Below, one piece after another: positions 6,423 to 7,043 of a DNA stretch of 7,043 nt (position 1 is its first letter; the number at the start of each line of letters is the position of its first letter). The notes under the pieces were generated by a model, which was given only the letters and a program-made list of their open reading frames with translations, had not been told where the DNA came from and searched no databases. A program made the translations under genes and the position numbers. This DNA comes from Candidatus Atribacteria bacterium. Its GTDB lineage: Bacteria > Atribacterota > Atribacteria > Atribacterales > Caldatribacteriaceae. The DNA lies in contig JARRCQ010000084.1 in NCBI GenBank assembly GCA_029982105.1, positions 1 through 7,043 of the forward strand. Reading direction: 5' to 3'.

Positions 6423-6472
6423 TGAAAAGTGAATAGAAAATAAAAAATCCTTATTTTAAGCCCCTCGAACGC

Positions 6473-7043
6473 GTTTTTAGCCTACCTATAAGGGATTGAA
6501 ACTATACTTACCATCCCACTAAAACCCCATTAGTAAGCTTGTTTTTAGCCTACCTATAAGGGATTGAAACTTAAATGCTTATTGTCTTTCTTTCTTTCTC
6601 TTTTTCTTGTTTTTAGCCTACCTATAAGGGATTGAAACTCCACACCATTTACACCCTGAGATAAGGAAGTATTCCTGTTTTTAGCCTACCTATAAGGGAT
6701 TGAAACAGCGATACATTACTTTAAATGAGCTGGAGTTCGTCCAGTTTTTAGCCTACCTATAAGGGATTGAAACAAGACAAAAAATCTTTTCCATAACATA
6801 ACAAAAATTTGTTTTTAGCCTACCTATAAGGGATTGAAACGACAAGCAAGGGTGGTGAATAATCCCTATGAAAAACCGTTTTTAGCCTACCTATAAGGGA
6901 TTGAAACGGGAAGAAACTGAATATATCTACACACTCTATATCTGGTTTTTAGCCTACCTATAAGGGATTGAAACATCCTGCTCAATGTTGGTTGAAATAC
7001 GAGTTCGTTGAGTTTTTAGCCTACCTATAAGGGATTGAAACTT
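6473..7043 (+). CRISPR. Type I-B CRISPR array, leader end, 9 identical repeats and 8 full spacers, cut by the window edge
   Basis: The 30-base repeat begins GTTTTTAGCC and ends GGGATTGAAAC. Copies start at 6473, 6541, 6609, 6677, 6744, 6811, 6878, 6945 and 7012, all identical by eye. Spacers 1-3 (6503-6540, 6571-6608, 6639-6676) are 38 bases. Spacers 4-8 (6707-6743, 6774-6810, 6841-6877, 6908-6944, 6975-7011) are 37. A ninth begins at 7042 and leaves the window. ATTGAAAC is the classic 8-base 5' handle of type I-B crRNA, so Cas6 should cut between repeat positions 22 and 23 and transcription runs on the + strand. The repeat has little pairing (at most CCT/AGG), as usual for I-B. Identical repeats next to the leader are expected at the young end, so the degenerate terminal repeat must lie beyond the window. 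Confidence 0.99.

Larger units (their letters stand above)
6304..6472 (+). promoter_or_regulatory. CRISPR leader between cas2 and the array
   Basis: A 169-base A/T-rich non-coding stretch lies between the cas2 stop and the first repeat. Its orientation is shown by the repeats, whose ATTGAAAC ends lie away from it, and by a promoter pointing into the array. From left to right it holds an inverted repeat (6311-6348), an A/T hairpin (6354-6373), a -35/-10 promoter (6376-6404), a palindrome (6411-6422) and a short A/T inverted repeat (6437-6443 with 6451-6457). It ends in CCCCTCGAACGC directly before repeat 1. New spacers should be added at 6472/6473. Confidence 0.85.

Noticed and set aside
6393..6425. 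Ten-codon reading frame in the leader with a good AAAGGAG site before its ATG
   Set aside because: The site and ATG lie within the predicted promoter, upstream of its start near 6411, so pre-crRNA would not carry them. Only read-through from cas2 could, and the peptide has no recognisable features.
6304..6472. A CreTA-like toxin-antitoxin RNA pair in the leader
   Set aside because: No degenerate copy of the repeat (for example a second ATTGAAAC-type end) is seen in the leader, so there is no antitoxin crRNA-like element.

Overview
The window is most of a subtype I-B CRISPR-Cas locus, all on the + strand. In order it holds the 3' end of cas8b, then cas7, cas5, cas3, cas4, cas1 and cas2, an A/T-rich leader, and the leader-proximal end of a CRISPR array that runs off the right edge. 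The host is probably an anaerobic, moderately A/T-rich bacterium. The proteins are rich in Lys, Glu and Ile, AGA and ATA codons are common, and Shine-Dalgarno sites are strong. The 30-base repeat resembles I-B repeats of clostridial and thermophilic bacteria. I cannot name the phylum from this sequence alone.

Positions 1-4540 hold the interference module: Cas8b C-terminus, Cas7 backbone, Cas5 cap and the HD-helicase Cas3. A full Shine-Dalgarno site and an in-frame ATG inside the cas8b 3' end point to a separately translated small subunit, Cas11b (143 residues). Positions 4546-6303 hold the adaptation module: Cas4, Cas1 and Cas2. Genes are separated by at most 14 bases or overlap, as expected of one translationally coupled operon. 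Cas6, which should process the crRNA, is not in the window and may lie upstream of cas8b.

Positions 6304-6472 are the leader. It holds an inverted repeat just after cas2, an A/T hairpin, a near-consensus promoter reading into the array, and a 12-base perfect palindrome at the predicted transcription start. Positions 6473-7043 hold nine identical repeats and eight complete spacers (38 or 37 bases).

Together, Cas4-Cas1-Cas2 would trim and insert new spacers at the leader end. The leader promoter would make pre-crRNA, which Cas6 would cut to leave an ATTGAAAC 5' handle. Cas8b-Cas11b-Cas7-Cas5 would bind target DNA with the crRNA, and Cas3 would unwind and degrade it.

No wholly new system is visible. 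The points most worth checking are the internal Cas11b start, the missing canonical start codon of cas4 (the best-placed codon is ACG, next to a slippery-type heptamer at the end of cas3), and the symmetrical elements in the leader.
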